Part shown: positions 42,661-57,063 of the stretch, in pieces
Layout: each line of letters opens with the position of its first letter
Position numbering within the stretch: position 1 is the stretch's first letter
From: Atherix ibis
Lineage: Eukaryota; Arthropoda; Insecta; Diptera; Athericidae
Assembly: GCA_958298945.1 (NCBI GenBank)
Contig: OY282608.1
Location: 22,421,933-22,485,932, forward strand
DNA: 64,000 bases
Reading direction: 5' to 3'
Position numbers and translations under genes: made by a program
Notes under the pieces: model-generated
Told to the model about the DNA's origin: nothing
The model's database searches: none
What the model saw: the letters and a program-made list of their open reading frames with translations, nothing else

Positions 42661-43690
42661 TAACAAACCATCAAACGAACTAACCAACAAACCAACAAGC
42701 CAACAAGCCAACAAACCAACAAACCAACAAACCAACAAACCAACAAACTAAGTAACCAACAAGCCAACAAACCAACAAACCAACAAGCCAACAAGCCAAC
42801 AACCCAACAAACCAAAAAGCAAACAAACCAACAAAGCAACAAACCAAAAAACCAACAAATCAACAAACCAACAAACCAACAAACAAACAAGCCAACAAGC
42901 CAACAAACCAACAAACCAACAAACCAACAAGCCAACAAACCAACAAGCCAACAAACTAACAAACCAACAAACCAAGTAACCAAAAAGCCAAAAAACTAAC
43001 AAACCAACAAGCCAACAAGCCAACAAACCAACAAACCAACAAAGCAAAAAGCCAACAAGCCAACAAACCAACAAACCAAAAAACAAATAAACCAACAAAC
43101 CAACAAACAAATAAACCAACAAACCAACAAACCAACAAACCAACAAACAACAAACCAAAAAACCAACAAACCAACAAACCAACAAGCCAACAAGCCCACA
43201 AACCAACAAACCAACAAATTAACAAGCCAACAAACCAACAAACCAACAAACCAACAAACCAACAAACCAACAAACCAACAAACAAATAAACCAACAAACC
43301 AACAAGCCAACAAGCCAACAAACCAACAAACCAACAAGCCAACAAACCAACAAACCAACAAACCAACATGCCAACAAACCAACAAGCTAGGTTACCAACA
43401 AGCCAACAAACCAACTAACCAACAAGCCAACAAACCAACAAACCAACAAGCCAACAAACCAACAAACCAACAAACCAACAAGCCAACAAACCAACAAACA
43501 AATAAACCAACAAACCAACAAACCAAAAAACCAACAAACCAACAAGCCAACAAGCCAACAAACCAACAAACTAACAAACCAACAAACGAACTAACCAACA
43601 AACCAACAAGCCAACAAGCCAACAAACCAACAAACCAACAAACCAACAAGCCAACAAACCAACAAGCCAACAAGCCAACAAACCAACAAA
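42660..43690 (+). repeat. About 1.03-1.13-kb repeat, copy 1
   Basis: CATCAAACGAACTAACC at 42,669 recurs at 43,700, and CTAAGTAACC at 42,748 recurs at 43,779, both at 1,031 bp. The later landmarks GCCAAAAAACTAAC (about 42,987) and GGTTACC (43,390) recur at 1,119 and 1,127 bp. The second copy is therefore longer in its middle. Confidence 0.7.
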
Positions 43691-44750
43691 CTAACAAACC
43701 ATCAAACGAACTAACCAACAAACCAACAAGCCAACAAGCCAACAAACCAACAAACCAACAAACCAACAAACCAACAAACTAAGTAACCAACAAGCCAACA
43801 AACCAACAAACCAACAAGCCAACAAGCCAACAACCCAACAAACCAAAAAGCAAACAAACCAACAAAGCAACAAACAAATAAACCAACAAACCAACAAACC
43901 AACAAATCAACAAACCAACAAACCAAAAAACCAACAAACCAACAAGCCAACAAGCCAACAAACCAACAAACTAACAAACCATCAAACGAACTAACCAACA
44001 AACCAACAAGCCAACAAGCCAACAAACCAACAAACCAACAAACCAACAAACCAACAAACTAAGTAACCAACAAGCCAACAAACCAACAAACCAAGTAACC
44101 AAAAAGCCAAAAAACTAACAAACCAACAAGCCAACAAGCCAACAAACCAACAAACCAACAAAGCAAAAAGCCAACAAGCCAACAAACCAACAAACCAAAA
44201 AACAAATAAACCAACAAACCAACAAACAAATAAACCAACAAACCAACAAACCAACAAACCAACAAACCAACAAACAACAAACCAAAAAACCAACAAACCA
44301 ACAAACTAACAAGCCAACAAGCCCACAAACCAACAAACCAACAAATTAACAAGCCAACAAACCAACAAACCAACAAACCAACAAACCAACAAGCCAACAA
44401 ACCAACAAACAAATAAACCAACAAACCAACAAGCCAACAAGCCAACAAACCAACAAACCAACAAGCCAACAAACCAACAAACCAACAAACCAACATGCCA
44501 ACAAACCAACAAGCAAGGTTACCAACAAGCCAACAAACCAACAAACCAACAAGCCAACAAACCAACAAACCAACAAACCAACAAGCCAACAAACCAACAA
44601 ACAAATAAACCAACAAACCAACAAACCAAAAAACCAACAAACCAACAAGCCAACAAGCCAACAAACCAACAAACTAACAAACCAACAAACGAACTAACCA
44701 ACAAACCAACAAGCCAACAAGCCAACAAACCAACAAACCAACAAACCAAC
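43691..44750 (+). repeat. About 1.03-1.13-kb repeat, copy 2
   Basis: This is the second copy of 42,660-43,690. It contains an internal direct repeat: CATCAAACGAACTAACC occurs at 43,700 and again at 43,980, 280 bp apart (35 units), each followed by CTAAGTAACC at the same distance. The rare GGTTACC landmark is at 44,517. Confidence 0.7.
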
Positions 44751-45256
44751 AAGCCAACAAACCAACAAGCCAACAAACCAACAAACCAACAAACCAACAA
44801 ACCAACAAGCCAACAAGCCAACAAACCAACAAACCAACAAACCAACAAGCCACCAAACCAACAAGCCAACAAACCAACAAACCAACAAACCAACAAACCA
44901 ACAAGCCAACAAGCCAACAAACCAACAAACCAACAAGCCAACAAACCAACAAACCAACAAACCAAAAAACCAAAACACCCACAAACCAACAAACCAACAA
45001 ACCAACATGCCGACAAACCAACAAACTAAGTAACCAAAAAGCCAAAAAAACAACAAACCAACAAGCCAACAAGCCAACAAACCAACAAACCAACAAGCCA
45101 ACAAACCAACAAACCAACAAACCAACAATCCAACAAACCAACAAACAAATAAACCAACAAACCAACAAACCAACAAACCAACAAACCAAAAAACCAAAAA
45201 ACCAACAAGCCCACAAGCCAACAAACCAACAAACTAACAAACCGACAAACGAACTA
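44751..45256 (+). repeat. Linker segment of 8-bp repeats
   Basis: Only the 8-bp repeat is present. Landmarks such as CCAAAACACCCAC near 44,970 and CATGCCGAC near 45,006 were not seen elsewhere, so I cannot assign this stretch to a recurring block. Confidence 0.6.
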
Positions 45257-46879
45257 ACCAACAAACCAACAAGCCAACAAGCCAACAAACCAACAAACCA
45301 ACAAACCAACAAACCAACAAACTAAGTAACCAACAAACCAACAAACCAACAAACCAACAAACCAACAAGCCAACAAGCCAACAAACCAACAAACTAACAA
45401 GCCAACAAACCAACAAACCAACAAGCCAACAAACCAACAAACCAACAAACCAAAAAACCAACAAACCAACAAACCAACAAACCAACAAACCAACAAACCA
45501 ACAAACCAACAAACCAACAAACCAACAAGCCAACAAACCACCAAACCAACAAACCAACAAACCAAGTAACCAAAAAGCCAACAAACTAACAAACCAACAA
45601 GCCAACAAGCCAACAAACCAACAAGCCAACAAACCAACAAACCAACAAAGCAACAAGCCAACAAGCCAACAAACCAACAAACCAACAAGCCAACAAACCA
45701 ACAAACCAAAAAGCCAACAAGCCAACAAACCAACAAATTAACAAACCAAGTTACCAAAAAGCCAACAAACTAACAAACCAACAAGCCAACAAGCCAACAA
45801 ACCAACAAACCAACAAGCCAACAAACCAACAAACAAATAAATCAACAAACCAACAAACCAACAAACCAACAAACCAACAGACCAAAAAACCAACAAACCA
45901 ACAAGCCAACAAGCCAACAAACCAACAAACTAACAAACCAACAATCGAACTAACCAACAAACCAACAAGCCAACAAGCACACAAACTAAGTAACCAACAA
46001 GCCAACAAACCAACAAACCAACAAGCCAACAAGCCAACAAACCAACAAACCAACAAGCCAACAAACCAACAAACCAAAAAACCAAAAAACCAACAAACCA
46101 ACAAACCCACAAACCAACAAACCAAAAAACCAACAAACCAACAAGCCAACAAGCCAACAAACCAACAAACCAACAAACCAACAAACCAACGAGCCAACAA
46201 ACAAGCAAGCCAACAAACCAACAAACCAACAAACCAACGAACCAAAAAGCCAACAAACTAACAAACCAACAAACCAACAAGCCAACAAACCAACAAAGCA
46301 ACAAGCCAACAAGCCAACAAACCAACAAGCCCACAAACCAACAAACCAACAAGCCAACAAACCAACAAACCAACAAACCAACAAACCAACAAACCAACAA
46401 GCCAACAAACCAACAAACCAACAAGCCAACAAACCAACAAACCAACAAACCAACAAGCCAACAAACCAACAAACCAACAAACCAAAAAACCAACAAACCA
46501 ACAAACCAACAAACCAACAAACCAACAAACCAACAAGCCAACAAGCCAACAAACCAACAAACCAACAAGCCAACAAACCAACAAGCCAACAAACCAACAA
46601 ACCAACAAACCAAGTAACCAAAAAGCCAACAAACTAACAAACCAACAAGCCAACAAACCAACAAGCCAACAAGCCAACAAACCAACAAACCAACAAAGCA
46701 ACAAACCAAAAAACCAACAAACCAAAAAACCAACAAACCAACAAACCATCAAACGAACAAAGCAACAAGCCAACAAGCCAACAAACCAACAAACCAACAA
46801 GCCAACAAACCAACAAACCAACAAGCCAACAAGCCAACAAACCAACAAACCAACAAACCAACAAACCAACAAGCCAACA
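45257..46879 (+). repeat. Block Q, copy 1 (partner 17.12 kb downstream)
   Basis: This block matches 62,378-64,000 at a shift of 17,121 bp (17,109 at the extreme left). Diagnostic variants are ATTAACAAACCAAGTTACC near 45,738, CAACAATCGAACTAACC near 45,940, CAAGCACACAAAC near 45,975 and AACAAGCAAGCC near 46,200. I saw no difference in the rows compared. The pairing reaches the right end of the window, so the block may be longer than shown. Confidence 0.85.
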
Positions 46880-49740
46880 AACCAACAAACCAACAAGCCA
46901 ACAAACCAACAAACCAATAAACCAACAAACCAACCAGCCATCAAGCCAACAAACCAACAAACCAACAAGCCAACAAACCAACAAACCAACAAACCAACAA
47001 ACCAACAAACCAACAAACCAACAAACTAAGTAACCAACAAGCCAACAAAACAACAAACCAACAAGCCAACAAGCCAACAAACCAACAAACCAACAAACCA
47101 ACAAACCAACAAACCAAGTAACCAACAAACCAACAAACCATCAAACGAACAAAGCAACAAACCAACAAACCAACAAACCAACAAGCCAACAAACTAACAA
47201 ACAAATAAACCAACAAACCAACAAACAAATAAACCAACAAACCAACAAACCAACAAACCAACAAACTAACAAACCAACAAACCAACAAACTAACAAACCA
47301 ACAAGCCCACAAGCCAACAAACCAACAAGCCAACAAACCAACAAACTAAGTAACCAACAAGCCAACAAACCAACAAACCAACAAGCCAACAAACCAACAA
47401 ACAAATAAACCAACAAGCTAACAAGCCAACAAACCGACAAACCAACAAGCCAACAAACCAACAAACCAACATGCCAACAAACCAACAAACTAAGTAACCA
47501 ACAAGCCAACAAACCAACAAACCCACAAACCAACATGCCAACAAACCAACAAACTAAGTAACCAACAAGCCAACAAACCAACAAACCAACAAGCCAACAA
47601 GCCAACAAACCAACAAACCAACAAATCAACAAGCCAACAAACCAAAAAGCCAACAAACCAACAAACCAACAAACCAACAAGCCAACAAACCAACAAACCA
47701 ACAAACCAACAAGCCAACAAACCAACAAACCAACAAGCCAACAAACAAACAAACCAACAAACCAACAAACTAAGTAACCAACAAGCCAACAAACCAACAA
47801 ACCAACAAGCCAACAAACCAACAAACAAATAAACCAACAAACCAACAAACCAACAAACCAACAAGCCAACAAACCAACAGACCAACAAACCAACAAACCA
47901 ACAAGCCAACAAGCCAACAAACCAACAAACCAAGTAACCAAAAAGCCAACAAACTAACAAACCAACAAGCTAACAAACCAACAAGCCAACAAGCCAACAA
48001 ACCAACAAAGCAACAAAGCAACAAATCAACAAACCAACAAACCAACAAACCAACAAACCAACAAACTAACAAACAAACAAGCCAACAAAACAACAAACCA
48101 ACAAACCAACAAACCAAAAAACCAACAAACCAACAAACCAACAAACCAACAAACCAACAAACCAACAAACCAACAAACCAACAAACTGAGTAACCAACAA
48201 GCCAACAAACCAACAAACCAACAAGGCAAAAAACCAACAAACCAACAAACCAACAAGCCAACAAACCAACAAACCAACAAACCAACAAACCAACAAACCA
48301 ACAAACCAACAAACCAACAAACCAACAAACCAACAAACCAACAAACCAACAAACCAACAAGCCAACAAGCCAACAAACCAACAAACCAACAAACCAGCAA
48401 GCCAACAAACCAACAAACCAACAAACCAACAAGCCAAAAAGCCAACAAACCAACAAACCAACAAGCCAACAAACCAACAAACCAACAAACCAACATGCCA
48501 ACAAACCAACAAACTAAGTAACCAACAAGCCAACAAACCAACAAACCAACAAACCAACAAGCCAACAAACCAACAAACCAACAAGCCAACAAGCCAACAA
48601 ACCAACAAACCAACAAACCAACAAGCCAACAAACCAACAAACCAACAAGCCCACAAACCAACAAACCAACAAGCCAACAAACCAACAAACCGACAAACCA
48701 AAAAACCAACAAACCGACAAACCAACAAACCAACAAACCAACAAACCAACAAGCCAACAAGCCAAAAAAACCAACAAACCAACAAACCAACAAGCCACCA
48801 AACCAACAACCCAGCAAACCAACAAAGCAACAAGCCAACAAGCCAACAAACCAACAAGCCAACAAGGCAACAAACCAACAAACCAACAAACCAACAAACT
48901 AAGTAACCAACAAGCCAACAAACCAACAAACCAACAAGCCAAAGAACCAACAAACCAACAAACCAACAAACCAACAAACCAACAAGCCAACAAACCAACA
49001 AACCAACAAACCAACAAACCAACAAACCAACAAACCAACAAACCAACAAACCAACAAACCAACAAACCAACAAGCCAACAAGCCAACAAGCCAACAAACC
49101 AACAAACCAACAAACCAACAAACCAACAAAACAACAAGCCAACAAACCAACAAACTAACAAGCCAAAAAGCCAACAAACCAACAAACCAACAAGCCAACA
49201 AACCGACAAGCCAACAAGCCAACAAACCAACAAACCAACAAACCAACAAACCAACAACCCAACAAACCAACAAGCCAACAAACCAACATGCCAACAAACC
49301 AAAAAACTAAGTAACCAACAAGCCAACAAACCAACAAACCAACAAACCAACAAGCCAACAAACCAACAAACCGACAAGCCAACAAGCCAACAAACCAACA
49401 AACCAACAAACCAACAAACCAACAACCCAACAAACCAACAAGCCAACAAACCAACAAGCCAACAAACCAACAAACCAACAAACATAGTAACCAACAAACC
49501 AACAAACCATCAAACGAACAAAGCAACAAACCAACAAGCCAATAAGCCAACAAACCATCAAACCAAGTAACCAAAAAGCCAACAAACTAACAAACCAACA
49601 AGCCAACAAACTAACAAACTAACAAACCAACAAACGAGATAACCAACAAACCAACAAACCAACAAACTAAGTAACCAACAAGCCAACAAACCAACAAACC
49701 AATAAGCCAACAAGCCAACAAACCAACAACCCAACAAACT
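46880..49740 (+). repeat. Mixed segment of 8-bp repeats
   Basis: Only the 8-bp repeat is present. It continues from block Q with CATCAAACGAACAAAGC near 47,140. It contains closely spaced CATGCC/CTAAGTAACC cassettes near 47,470 and 47,540. From about 48.1 to 49.1 kb it is related to 55.97-56.9 kb: CTGAGTAACC at 48,186 matches 56,069, and CGACAAACCAAAAAACC at 48,691 matches 56,550. The shifts of 7,883 and 7,859 bp differ by three units. Confidence 0.65.
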
Positions 49741-51050
49741 AACAAACCTACAAACCAACAAACCAACAAACCAACAAGCCAACTAACCAACAAACAAATA
49801 AACCAACAAACCAAAAAACCAACAAACCAACAAAACAAAAGGCCAACAAACCAACAAACCAACAAACCAAAAAACCAACAAACCAACAAAACAAAAAGCC
49901 AACAAACCAACAAACCAACAAACCAAGTAACCAACAAGCCAACAAACCAACAAACCAACAAGCCAACAAGCCAACAAACCAACAAACCAACAAGCCAACA
50001 AACCAACAAACCAACAAACCAACAAACTAACAAACCAACAAACCAACAAACGAACAAACCAACAAGCCAACAAACCAACAAACAAATAAACCAACAAACC
50101 AACAAACCAACAAACCAACAAACCAACAAGCCAACAAACCAACAAACCAACAAACCAACAAACCAAGTAACCAAAAAGCCAACAAACTAACAAACCAACA
50201 AGCCAACAAACCAACAAACGTACAAGCCAACAAACCAACAAACCAACAAACCAATAAGCCAACAAACCAACAAACCAACAAACCAACATGCCAACAACCC
50301 AACAAACTAAGTGACCAACAAGCCAACAAACCAACAAACCAACAAGCCAACAAACCAACAAACCAACAAACCAACAAACCAACAAACAAATAAACCAACA
50401 AACCAACAAACCAATAAGCCAACAAGCCAACAAACCAACAAACCAAGAAGCCAACCAACCAACAAACCAACAAACCAACATGCCAACAAACCAACAAACT
50501 AAGTAACCAACAAGCCAACAAACCAACAAACCAACAAACCAACATGTTAACAAACCAACAAACTAAGTAACCAACAAGCCAACAAACCAACAAACCAACA
50601 AGCCAACAAGCCAACAAACCATCAAACCAACAAACCAACAAGCCAACAAACCAACAAGCCAACAAAACAACAAACCAACAAACCAACAACCCAACAAGCC
50701 AACAAACCAACAAACCAACAAACCAACAAGCCAACAAACCAACAAACCAACAAGCCAACAAACAAACAAACCAACAAACCAACAAACTAAATAACCATCA
50801 GGCCAACAAACCAACAAACCAACAAGCCAACAAACCAACAAACCAACAAACCAACAAGCTAACAAGCCAACAAACCAACAAACCAACAAACCAACAAACC
50901 AACAAGCCGACAAACCAACAAACCAACAAACCAACAAGCCAAAAAGCCAACAAACCAACAAACCAACAAGCCAACAAACCAACAAACCAACAAACCAACC
51001 TGCCAACAAACCAACAAACTAAGTAACCAACAAGCCAACAAACCAACAAC
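49740..51050 (+). repeat. About 1.3-kb higher-order repeat, copy 1
   Basis: A full 60-base row starting at 49,741 (with CCTACAAACC, CAACTAACC and CAAATA landmarks) is identical to the row at 51,061, a shift of 1,320 bp. Later landmarks match at 1,312, then 1,288, then 1,280 bp (CCTGCC at 50,999 and 52,279). All steps are whole 8-bp units. Confidence 0.8.
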
Positions 51051-52310
51051 CCAACAAACTAACAAACCTACAAACCAACAAACCAACAAACCAACAAGCC
51101 AACTAACCAACAAACAAATAAACCAACAAACCAAAAAACCAACAAACCAACAAAACAAAAAGCCAACAAACCAACAAACCAACAAACCAAAAAACCAACA
51201 AACCAACAAAACAAAAAGCCAACAAACCAACAAACCAACAAACCAAGTAACCAACAAGCCAACAAACCAACAAACCAACAAGCCAACAAGCCAACAAACC
51301 AACAAACCAACAAGCCAACAAACCAACAAACCAACAAACTAACAAACCAACAAACCAACAAACGAACAAACCAACAAGCCAACAAACCAACAAACAAATA
51401 AACCAACAAACCAACAAACCAACAAACCAACAAACCAACAAGCCAACAAACCAACAAACCAACAAACCAACAAACCAAGTAACCAAAAAGCCAACAAACT
51501 AACAAACCAACAAGCCAACAAACCAACAAACCAACAAGCCAACAAACCAACAAACCAACAAACCAACATGCCAACAAACCAACAAACTAAGTGACCAACA
51601 AGCCAACAAACCAACAAACCAACAAGCCAACAAACCAACAAACCAACAAACCAAGAAACCAACAAACAAATAAACCAACAAACCAACAAACCAACAAACC
51701 AATAAGCCAACAAGCCAACAAACCAACAAACCAAGAAGCCAACAAACCAACAAACCAACAAACCAACATGCCAACAAACCAACAAACTAAGTAACCAACA
51801 AGCCAACAAACCAACAAACCAACAAACCAACATGTTAACAAACCAACAAACTAAGTAACCAACAAGCCAACAAACCAACAAACCAACAAGCCAACAAGCC
51901 AACAAACCAACAAACCAACAAACCAACAAGCCAACAAACCAACAAGCCAACAAAACAACAAACCAACAAACCAACAAACCAACAAGCCAACAAACCAACA
52001 AACCAACAAACCAACAAGCCAACAAACCAACAAACCAACAAGCCAACAAACAAACAAACCAACAAACCAACAAACTAAATAACCATCAGGCCAACAAACC
52101 AACAAACCAACAAGCCAACAAACCAACACACCAACAAACCAACAAGCCAACAAGCCAACAAACCAACAAACCAACAAACCAACAAACCAACAAGCCGACA
52201 AACCAACAAACCAACAAACCAATAAGCCAAGAAGCCAACAAACCAACAAACCAACAAGCCAACAAACCAACAAACCAACCTGCCAACAAACCAACAAACT
52301 AAGTAACTAA
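51051..52310 (+). repeat. About 1.3-kb higher-order repeat, copy 2
   Basis: This is the tandem copy of 49,740-51,050, shorter by up to five units. CATGTTAAC, a rare variant near 50,544, is kept near 51,832. Both copies end with CCTGCC followed by CTAAGTAAC. Confidence 0.8.
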
Positions 52311-53420
52311 CAAGCCAACAAACCAACAAACCAACAAACCAACAAACCAACAAACCAACAAGCCAAAAAACCAACAAACCAACAAACCAACAAGCCAACA
52401 AACCAACAAACCAACAAACCAACAAACCAACAAACCAACAAACCAACAATCCAACAAGCCAACAAGCCAACAAACCAACAAACCAACAAACCAACAAACC
52501 AACAAACCAACAAGCCAACAAACCAACAAACCAACAAACCAACAAACCAACAAGCCAACAAGCCAAAAAGCCAACAAACCTACAAACCAACAAGCCAAAA
52601 AACCGACAAACCAACAAACCAACATGCCAACAAACCAACAAACTAAGTAACCACCAAGCCAACAAACCAACAAAGCAACAAACCAACAAGCCAACAAAAC
52701 AACAAACCAACAAGCCAACAAGCCAACAAACCAACAAACCAACAAAGCAACAAACCAACAAACCAACAAACGAACAAACCAACAAACCAAAAAACTAACA
52801 AACCAACAAGCCAACAAGCCAACAAACCAACAAACCAACAAACCGACAAACCAACAACTCAACAAACCAACAAGCCAGCAAACCAACAAGCCAACAAACC
52901 AACAAACCAACAAACCAAGTAACCAACAAACCAACAAACCATCAAACGAACAAAGCAACAAACCAACAAGCCAACAAGCCAACAAACCAACAAACCAAGT
53001 AACCAAAAAGCCAACAAACTAACAAACCAACAAGCCAACAAACCAACAAACTAACAAACCAACAAACGAACTAACCAACAAACCAACAAACCAACAAACC
53101 AAAAAACTAAGTAACCAACAAGCCAACAAACCAACAAACCAACAAGCCAACAACCCAACAAACCAACAAACCAACAAGCCAACAAACCAACAAACCAACA
53201 AACTAACAAACCAACAAACCAACAAACCAACAAACCAACAAGCCAACAAACCAACAAACAAATAAACCAACAAACCAAAAAACCAACAAACCAACAAACC
53301 AAAAAGCCAACAAACCAACAAACCAACAAACCAACAAACCAAGTAACCAACAAGCCAACAAACCAACAAACCAACAAGCCAACAAGCCAACAAACCAAGA
53401 AACCAACAAGCCAACAAACC
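52311..53420 (+). repeat. Linker segment related to 55.5-56.0 kb
   Basis: Only the 8-bp repeat is present. CTAAGTAACCACC at 52,643 matches 55,829 (shift 3,186 bp), and the neighbouring landmarks agree. CATCAAACGAACAAAGC lies near 52,939. The right part has CTAAGTAACC and CGAACTAACC landmarks but no long match I could fix. Confidence 0.6.
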
Positions 53421-54477
53421 AACAAACTAACAAACCAACAAACCAACAAACGAACAAACCAACAAGCCTACAAACCAACAAACAAATAAACCAACAAACC
53501 AACAAACCAACAAACCAACAAACCAACAAGCTAACAAACCAACAAACCAACAAACCAAGTAACCAAAAAGCCAACAAACTAACAAACCAACAAGCCAACA
53601 AACCAACAAACCAACAAGCCAACAAACCAACAAACCAACAAACCAACATGCCAACAAACCAACAAACTAAGTAACCAACAAGCCAACAAACCAACAAACC
53701 AACAAGCCAACAAACCAACAAACCAACAAACCAACAAGCCAACAAACCAACAAACAAATAAACCAACAAACCAACAAACCAACAAGCCAACAAGCCAACA
53801 AACCAACAAACCAAGAAGCCAACAAACCAAACAAACCAACAAACCAACATGCCAACAAACCAACAAACTAAGTAACCAATAAGCCAACAAACCAACAAAC
53901 CAACAAACCAACATGTTTACAAACCAACAAACTAAGTAACCAACAAGCCAACCAACCAACAAACCAACAAGCCAACAAGCCAACAAACCAACAAACCAAC
54001 AAACCAACAAGCCTACAAACCAACAAGCCAACAAGCCAACAAACCAACAAACCAACAAACCAACAAACCAACAAGCCAACAAACCAACAAACCAACAAAC
54101 CAACAAACCAACAACCCAACAAACCAACAAGCCAACAAACAAACAAACCAACAAACCAACAAACTAAGTAACCAACAAGCCAACAAACCAACAAACCAAC
54201 AAGCCAACAAACCAACAAACAAATAAACCAACAAACCAACAAACCAACAATCCAACAAGCCAAGTAAACAAAAAGCCAACAAACTAACAAACCAACAAGC
54301 CAACAAACCAACAAGCCAACAAGCCAACAAACCAACAAACCAACAAAGCAACAAACCAACAAGCCAACAAACCAACAAACCAACAAACCAACAAACCAAG
54401 TAACCAACAAGCCAACAAACCAACAAACCAACAAGCCAACAATCCAAAAAACCAAGAAACCAACAAGCCAACAAACC
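53421..54477 (+). repeat. 1,057-bp higher-order repeat, copy 1
   Basis: Landmarks from about 53,427 to 54,400 recur 1,057 bp later. These include AACGAACAAACC near 53,450, a 9-bp unit CCAAACAAA near 53,827, CATGTTTAC near 53,913 and CCAAGTAAACAAAAAGCC near 54,260. The shift is 132 units plus one base. Confidence 0.85.
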
Positions 54478-57063
54478 AACAAACTAACAAACCAACAAAC
54501 CAACAAACGAACAAACCAACAAGCCTACAAACCAACAAACAAATAAACCAACAAACCAACAAACCAACAAACCAACAAACCAACAAGCTAACAAACCAAC
54601 AAACCAACAAACCAAGTAACCAAAAAGCCAACAAACTAACAAACCAACAAGCCAACAAACCAACAAACCAACAAGCCAACAAACCAACAAACCAACAAAC
54701 CAACATGCCAACAAACCAACAAACTAAGTAACCAACAAGCTAACAAACCAACAAACCAACAAGCCAACAAACCAACAAACCAACAAACCAACAAGCCAAC
54801 AAACCAACAAACAAATAAACCAACAAACCAACAAACCAACAAGCCAACAAGCCAACAAACCAACAAACCAAGAAGCCAACAAACCAAACAAACCAACAAA
54901 CCAACATGCCAACAAACCAACAAACTAAGTAACCAATAAGCCAACAAACCAACAAACCAACAAACCAACATGTTTACAAACCAACAAACTAAGTAACCAA
55001 CAAGCCAACCAACCAACAAACCAACAAGCCAACAAGCCAACAAACCAACAAACCAACAAACCAACAAGCCTACAAACCAACAAGCCAACAAGCCAACAAA
55101 CCAACAAACCAACAAACCAACAAACCAACAAGCCAACAAACCAACAAACCAACAAACCAACAAACCAACAACCCAACAAACCAACAAGCCAACAAACAAA
55201 CAAACCAACAAACCAACAAACTAAGTAACCAACAAGCCAACAAACCAACAAACCAACAAGCCAACAAACCAACAAACAAATAAACCAACAAACCAACAAA
55301 CCAACAATCCAACAAGCCAAGTAAACAAAAAGCCAACAAACTAACAAACCAACAAGCCAACAAACCAACAAGCCAACAAGCCAACAAACCAACAAACCAA
55401 CAAAGCAACAAACCAACAAACCAACAAACCAACAAACCAACAAACCAACAAACTAACAAACCAACAAGCCAACAAACCAACAAACCAACAAACCAAAAAA
55501 CCAACAAACCAACAAACCAACAAACCAACAAACCAACAAACCAACAAACTAAGTAACCAACAAGCCAACAAACCAACAAACCAACAAACCAACAAGCCAA
55601 CAAACCAACAAACTAACAAACCAACAAACCAACAAACCAACAAACCAACAATCCAACAAGCCAACAAGCCAACAAACCAACAAACCAACAAACCAACAAA
55701 CCAACAAGCCAACAAACCAACAAACCAACAAACCAACAAACCAACAAGCCAAAAAGCCAACAAACCTACAAACCAACACGCCAACAAACCAACAAACCAA
55801 CAAACCAACATGCCAACAAACCAACAAACTAAGTAACCACCAAGCCAACAAACCAACAAACCAACAAACCAACAAGCCAACAAAACAACAAACCAACAAG
55901 CCAACAAGCCAACAAACCAACAAACCAACAAAGCAACAAACCAACAAACCAACAAACGAACAAACCAACAAACCAAAAAACTAACAAACCAACAAACCAA
56001 CAAACCAACAAACCAACAAACCAAAAAACCAACAAACCAACAAACCAACAAACCAACAAACCAACAAACTGAGTAACCAACAAGCCGTCAAACCAACAAA
56101 CCAACAAGCCAAAAAACCAACAAACCAACAAACCAACAAGCCAACAAACCAACAAACCAACAAACCAACAAACCAACAAACCAACAAACCAACAAACCAA
56201 CAACCCAACAAACCAACAAGCCAACAAGCCAACAAACCAACAAACCAACAAACCAACAAACCAACAAGCCAACAAACCAACAAACCAACAAACCAACAAG
56301 CCAAAAAGCCAACAAACCAACAAACCAACAAGCCAACAAACCAACAAACCAACAAACCAACATGCCAACAAACCAACAAACTAAGTAACCAACAAGCCAA
56401 CAAACCAACAAACCAACAAGCCAACAAACCAACAAACCAACAAGCCAACAAGCCAACAAACCAACAAACCAACAAACCAACAAGCCAACAAACCAACAAA
56501 CCAACAAGCCAACAAACCAACAAACCAACAAGCCAACAAACCAACAAACCGACAAACCAAAAAACCAACAAACCGACAAACCAACAAACCAACAAACCAA
56601 CAAACCAACAAACCAACAAGCCAACAAGCCAAAAAAACCAACAAACCAACAAACCAACAAGCCAACAAACCAACAACCCAACAAACCAACAAAGCAACAA
56701 GCCAACAAGCCAACAAACCAACAAGCCAACAAGGCAACAAACCAACAAACCAACAAATTAAGTAACCAACAAGCCAACAAACCAACAAACCAACAAGCCA
56801 AAAAACCAACAAACCAACAAACCAACAAACCAACAAGCCAACAAACCAACAAACCAACAAACCAACAAACCAACAAACCAACAAACCAACAAACCAACAA
56901 GCCAACAAGCCAACAAACCAACAAACCAACAAACCAACAAACCAACAAGCCAACAAACCAACAAACCAACAAACCAACAAGCCAAAAAGCCAACAAACCA
57001 ACAAACCAACAAGCCAACAAACCAACTAACTAACCTGCCAACAAACCAACAAACTAAGTAACC
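54478..57063 (+). repeat. About 2.5-2.8-kb higher-order repeat, copy 1
   Basis: Its first 1,057 bp or so is the second copy of the preceding 1,057-bp unit. The whole block recurs at a shift of 2,586 bp up to about 55.8 kb and 2,514 bp after that. Shared landmarks are CATGTTTAC, CTGAGTAACC (56,069), CGACAAACCAAAAAACC (56,550) and the terminal CCAACTAACTAACCTGCC (57,022). Confidence 0.85.

Noticed and set aside
42660..49740. A hidden single-copy gene island among the more irregular segments
   Set aside because: I read through the most variable stretches, including 44.9-45.2 and 47.0-49.7 kb. Every base still fits a one- or two-change version of the octamer.
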